Assembly: GCA_902806065.1 (NCBI GenBank)
Contig: CADCVE010000008.1
Span: forward strand, 1 to 52,861
Reading direction: 5' to 3'
Source: an uncultured Rubrobacteraceae bacterium
GTDB lineage: Bacteria > Actinomycetota > Rubrobacteria > Rubrobacterales > Rubrobacteraceae
DNA: 52,861 nt
Shown here: in pieces, positions 52,430 to 52,861 of the stretch
Layout: every line of letters starts with the position of its first letter
How positions within the stretch are numbered: the first letter of the stretch is position 1
Position numbers and translations under genes: made by a program
The notes under the pieces: model-generated
Databases searched by the model: none
What the model saw: only the letters and a program-made list of their open reading frames with translations
Told to the model about the DNA's origin: nothing

Positions 52430-52861
52430 ATGATGTGTGCCATGGGGGTTCTGCTGGCCGTTTCCCGCGTTGGTTCCCTGCGCTCCATTCCGCTACGGGC
52501 ACTCTACTCCTCAGCAAGCGTGATCTTCCTGGTAGCACTCTACTTTACCTTCTCCCGCGGAGCTGTCCTGGCGCTAGCTGGAGGAGCCGTGGTATTGCTA
52601 GTACTAAGCAAACGCAGATTCGAGATGCTGGGGAACCTATTGATCCCTGGACTCGCCGCCTTGTGGGTCATCTTGCAGGTCCGAGACCTTCCCGGGCTCG
52701 TAATGCGTCCGGTGACCCGTCAGCAGATGCAGATTGACGGCTGGCTATTGGTCAACCCTCTACTCGAGGCGTTGCTGGTGGCCCTTATCGCTCAAGTGGC
52801 CTTTTCCATTGTTATCCGGTTGATAGAGAACTTTGTGCCGGGGAACGTGGAGAACTGGTTC
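52430..52861 (+). CDS. O-antigen-ligase-like membrane protein, runs off window end
   Basis: A frame open from about 52430 to the end of the window encodes a membrane protein with several hydrophobic segments: GVLLAVSRVG, SSASVIFLVALYFTFSRGAVLALAGGA and a later EALLVALIAQVAFSIVIRLI. The FTFSRGAVLALAGG element is typical of Wzy/WaaL O-antigen ligases and polymerases. In those proteins this element lies in the middle, so the first third seems to be missing; sequence in the same frame just before 52430 (GYHPTFG) still resembles the family, but it overlaps the start of the GGDEF-EAL gene. It may be a truncated gene. Confidence 0.5.
   Translation, partial: MMCAMGVLLAVSRVGSLRSIPLRALYSSASVIFLVALYFTFSRGAVLALAGGAVVLLVLSKRRFEMLGNLLIPGLAALWVILQVRDLPGLVMRPVTRQQMQIDGWLLVNPLLEALLVALIAQVAFSIVIRLIENFVPGNVENWF

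Overview
The window is high-GC bacterial DNA, apart from an AT-richer left edge, with short intergenic gaps, many GTG and TTG starts, and a gene set that fits an actinobacterium. My best guess is a Rubrobacter-like lineage; this is inferred from gene content and style, as no rRNA, tRNA or other marker gene is present. No CRISPR array or complete insertion sequence was seen.

Layout. 1-3.2 kb: the 3' part of an AT-rich DUF262/HNH restriction-type gene abuts a truncated second copy of a neighbouring DUF3616-like gene, marking an insertion junction. A glutaredoxin-fold protein without cysteines lies between the two copies. 3.3-8.1 kb: a cytochrome P450 gene on the minus strand is cut into an N-terminal piece (7854-8114) and a C-terminal piece (3974-4936). 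The 2.9 kb between them carries a glutaminase and a second, intact P450 in the opposite direction; near-identical 47-bp direct repeats flank the glutaminase. 8.2-15.5 kb: TMEM175-like channel, adenine/adenosine deaminase, an anti-sigma-type ATPase fused to a GNAT domain, a CoA-transferase, and small proteins including DUF6790 and a double DUF427 protein. 15.6-18.6 kb: lysC-dapA-dapB operon. 18.7-24.5 kb: RTX-type calcium-binding protein, EthD and NTF2-like proteins, a VWA lipoprotein with a DUF4282 membrane partner, and an S9 peptidase. 24.5-26.3 kb: a small HTH protein, then vapB-vapC-dapF in one tight cluster. 27.1-29.7 kb: four signal peptidase I genes in the order B-A-B-A, apparently a duplicated two-gene unit. 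29.8-35.2 kb: TauE/SafE exporter, DedA protein, a broken CPBP protease gene, an IS630 transposase remnant, PAP2 phosphatase and DNA polymerase X. 35.3-42.5 kb: low-complexity envelope proteins, a Cys4 protein, thioredoxin reductase, a DUF815 AAA ATPase, an HTH/coiled-coil protein, a Rieske lipoprotein and DoxX. 42.6-47.6 kb: lysA, dapC, dapD and dapE. 47.7-49.3 kb: a family of acidic secreted proteins with one decayed member. 49.6-52.9 kb: an orphan ABC solute-binding protein, a GGDEF/EAL protein and the start of an O-antigen-ligase-like membrane protein that runs off the end.

Functional picture. Eight of the nine enzymes from aspartate to lysine by the succinylase route lie here in three separate clusters (LysC, DapA, DapB; DapF; LysA, DapC, DapD, DapE); only Asd was not seen. 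Much of the rest concerns the cell surface: signal peptidases, lipoproteins, acidic calcium-binding-like proteins and small membrane proteins. Decay is visible in several places: a split P450, a truncated DUF3616 copy, a CPBP gene with a stop and a frameshift, a transposase remnant and a decayed acidic-protein paralogue.
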